Part shown: positions 62,767 to 64,000 of the stretch, piece by piece
Position numbering within the stretch: the stretch's first letter is position 1
Layout of the letters: every line of letters begins with the position of its first letter
Source of the DNA: Bradyrhizobium yuanmingense
Lineage (GTDB): Bacteria > Pseudomonadota > Alphaproteobacteria > Rhizobiales > Xanthobacteraceae
Assembly (NCBI RefSeq): GCF_029167105.1
Contig: NZ_JARFML010000014.1
Location: 124,001-188,000 of the forward strand
Reading direction: 5' to 3'
DNA: 64,000 bases
Notes under the pieces: model-generated
The model's input: the letters and a program-made list of their open reading frames with translations, nothing else
Told to the model about the DNA's origin: nothing
Database searches by the model: none
Position numbers and translations under genes: made by a program

Positions 62767-63131
62767 GGACCGTCTCCTTCCGCGATCGCGGCGGTCGCGG
62801 CGCGATCCTGAGAGACGACCCGTGTTGCAATCAACCGCGCGCGCGGACCGGCGGCCGCGAGCGCCGCGGCCTCGGCCACAGATCCGGTGCCGAACTTCTC
62901 CGCGACGAGCTTCGATTGCGTGGGGGTGTCGATCCCGGCCAGTGTCGCGGCCGGAACGGCCCTGATCGGCACGCCGCATTCGCGTGCGAGCTGCTTCAGC
63001 GCCTCGGTATCGGCCTTGTCGCTGACAGTTGCCATCGCCGCAAGCCCTTCCGTACCGCCGGCAGCCAGCAGCGCTTCGCGCAGCGAAGTCAGCGTCACGT
63101 CGCGCTTGAAGCCTAAACCGGCGACTTTCAT
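62763..63131 (-). CDS. cobE: Cobalamin biosynthesis protein CobE (CbiG C-terminal-like)
   Basis: 122 residues from ATG at 63131, overlapping both neighbours by ATGA. VAGLGFKRDVTLTSLREALL, then the conserved GIDTPTQSKLVAEKFGTGSV and AEAAALAAAG match the CbiG C-terminal domain. CobE function in the aerobic pathway is not settled; it may bind or chaperone an intermediate. Confidence 0.9.
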   Translation of the reverse strand: MKVAGLGFKRDVTLTSLREALLAAGGTEGLAAMATVSDKADTEALKQLARECGVPIRAVPAATLAGIDTPTQSKLVAEKFGTGSVAEAAALAAAGPRARLIATRVVSQDRAATAAIAEGDGP

Positions 63132-64000
63132 CGCACCACACTCCACTGCACCACGGGGCGTGCTGCCTCCCACGACCGATAGCGGCCGAGCGGGGCGGCA
63201 TGCGAAATTTCGGCCCGCATCAGTTCGCCGCCGTGACGCTGATGCAGCTCGCCGAGCAGAGCTTCCGTCTCCAGCGTCACAGCATGCGCCACGAGCCGCG
63301 TACCCGGCGAGAGCCGCGTCCAGATCGCATCAAATAACACTTCGTCGAGACCACCGCCAATGAAGACGGCATCCGGCGCTTGCAACCCGGCAAGAGCTTC
63401 CGGTGCCCTGCCCGTGACGACTGTGATCCGATGTGCCAGACCGAAGGCCGCCGCATTCTTGCGAATGTTCGCGACGCGATCCTCGCGCGCCTCGACCGCA
63501 ATCGCCGTCCCACCATCCAGCGCCCACTCCACGGAGATCGAGCCTGAACCAGCGCCGATATCCCACAGCCGCTCGCCGGCACGCGGCGCCAGCGCCGAGA
63601 GCGCAAGCGCGCGCACCGGCCGCTTGGTGATCTGGCCGTCGTGAACGAAGACGTCGTCCGGCAGGCCCGAGCTGCGAGCAATGCCCTGCCCTCCCTCTGC
63701 CTCGATCGCCACGGCGATCGGATTTCCGTCCGGCGCACGCGTACAGCTTTCGGCGCGATATTTTCCGACGCTTTCATTCGGCCCGCCCAGGGCGGCGAGA
63801 GTCCAGAATGTGGAGGAGCCCCAGCCGCGCTCGGTCAGCCATTTCGCGAGATCGTCGACCGCCGCGGCATCGCGTAAGAGGCAAATGATGCGCGCACCGC
63901 GCGCCAGATACGGAACGAGACGTTCGAATGGGGCAGCGTGCAGGGCGAGGCAAATGGTCGACTCCAGCCGCCACCCCAGCCGCGCGGCGCCGAGCGAGAA
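63128..64000 (-). CDS. cobL: Precorrin-6Y C5,15-methyltransferase, decarboxylating (5' end outside window)
   Basis: At least 291 residues in frame; the gene enters at the right edge. The visible part holds the end of the CbiE-like methylase half (STICLALHAAPFERL, DLAKWLTERGWGSSTFWTL, GGPNESVG) and the complete CbiT-like half from about 63700: PDDVFVHDGQITKRPVRAL, LWDIGAGSGSISVEWAL (SAM site), DAVFIGGGLDEVLF. Does two methylations and the decarboxylation of precorrin-6B. Overlaps cobE by ATGA. A shorter reading from GTG at 63712 would lose the first domain and is unlikely. Confidence 0.93.
   Translation of the reverse strand, partial: FSLGAARLGWRLESTICLALHAAPFERLVPYLARGARIICLLRDAAAVDDLAKWLTERGWGSSTFWTLAALGGPNESVGKYRAESCTRAPDGNPIAVAIEAEGGQGIARSSGLPDDVFVHDGQITKRPVRALALSALAPRAGERLWDIGAGSGSISVEWALDGGTAIAVEAREDRVANIRKNAAAFGLAHRITVVTGRAPEALAGLQAPDAVFIGGGLDEVLFDAIWTRLSPGTRLVAHAVTLETEALLGELHQRHGGELMRAEISHAAPLGRYRSWEAARPVVQWSVVR

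Overview
The window is GC-rich, densely packed bacterial chromosome with many 4-base start/stop overlaps and no tRNA, rRNA, CRISPR array or insertion sequence that I can see. The gene families (hydroxyquinol catabolism, several ABC importers, hydantoin genes, the aerobic CobA/B/E/F/L/M cobalamin route) and the intergenic repeats suggest an alphaproteobacterium of the Rhizobiales, most likely Bradyrhizobium or a close relative. That placement is inference from gene content, not from a marker gene.

Region 1 (1-5.85 kb): a truncated FAD oxidoreductase on the minus strand, then on the plus strand a polysaccharide flippase, a GT4 glycosyltransferase and a GINT1-like glycan/lipid transferase. This looks like the edge of a surface-polysaccharide or glycolipid locus.

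Region 2 (5.8-25.3 kb): a catabolic island built around a LysR regulator at 13.4-14.3 kb. To its left on the minus strand come a xylulokinase-type sugar kinase, a complete RbsABC-type importer, a MarR regulator and a TfdB/PheA-type aromatic hydroxylase. To its right on the plus strand run a Dabb protein, maleylacetate reductase, a TRZ/ATZ-type amidohydrolase, a beta-hydroxyacid dehydrogenase, hydroxyquinol 1,2-dioxygenase, a GlcD-type FAD oxidase, a second sugar-type importer (ATPase, two different permeases, binding protein) and a YciI protein. Ring hydroxylation, intradiol cleavage and maleylacetate reduction form a hydroxyquinol pathway. The compound that feeds it, and the reason for two sugar-type importers, are not explained by known systems I can name.

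Region 3 (25.5-52.1 kb): a nearly continuous minus-strand run. In transcription order it has a MocR regulator, HyuA, HyuB, a class III aminotransferase, a frameshifted AMP-forming ligase, an N-carbamoyl-D-amino-acid hydrolase, a flavin reductase, D-hydantoinase (with a hydantoin-racemase gene on the opposite strand just before it), a sugar-nucleotide-type epimerase, an SDR, a flavin monooxygenase and two complete peptide/nickel-type ABC importers. It looks like a hydantoin or cyclic-amide utilisation locus combining ATP-independent and HyuA/HyuB ring-opening enzymes with their own uptake.

Region 4 (52.3-64 kb): cobalamin acquisition and synthesis. Two cobalamin riboswitches are present. One precedes a siderophore-type TonB receptor plus a PepSY membrane protein; the other precedes a CbiM-type cobalt permease followed by cobF and cobT. 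cobL (partial), cobE, cobM, cobB and cobA form an overlapping operon, and a CobC-like phosphatase is divergent from the first riboswitch.
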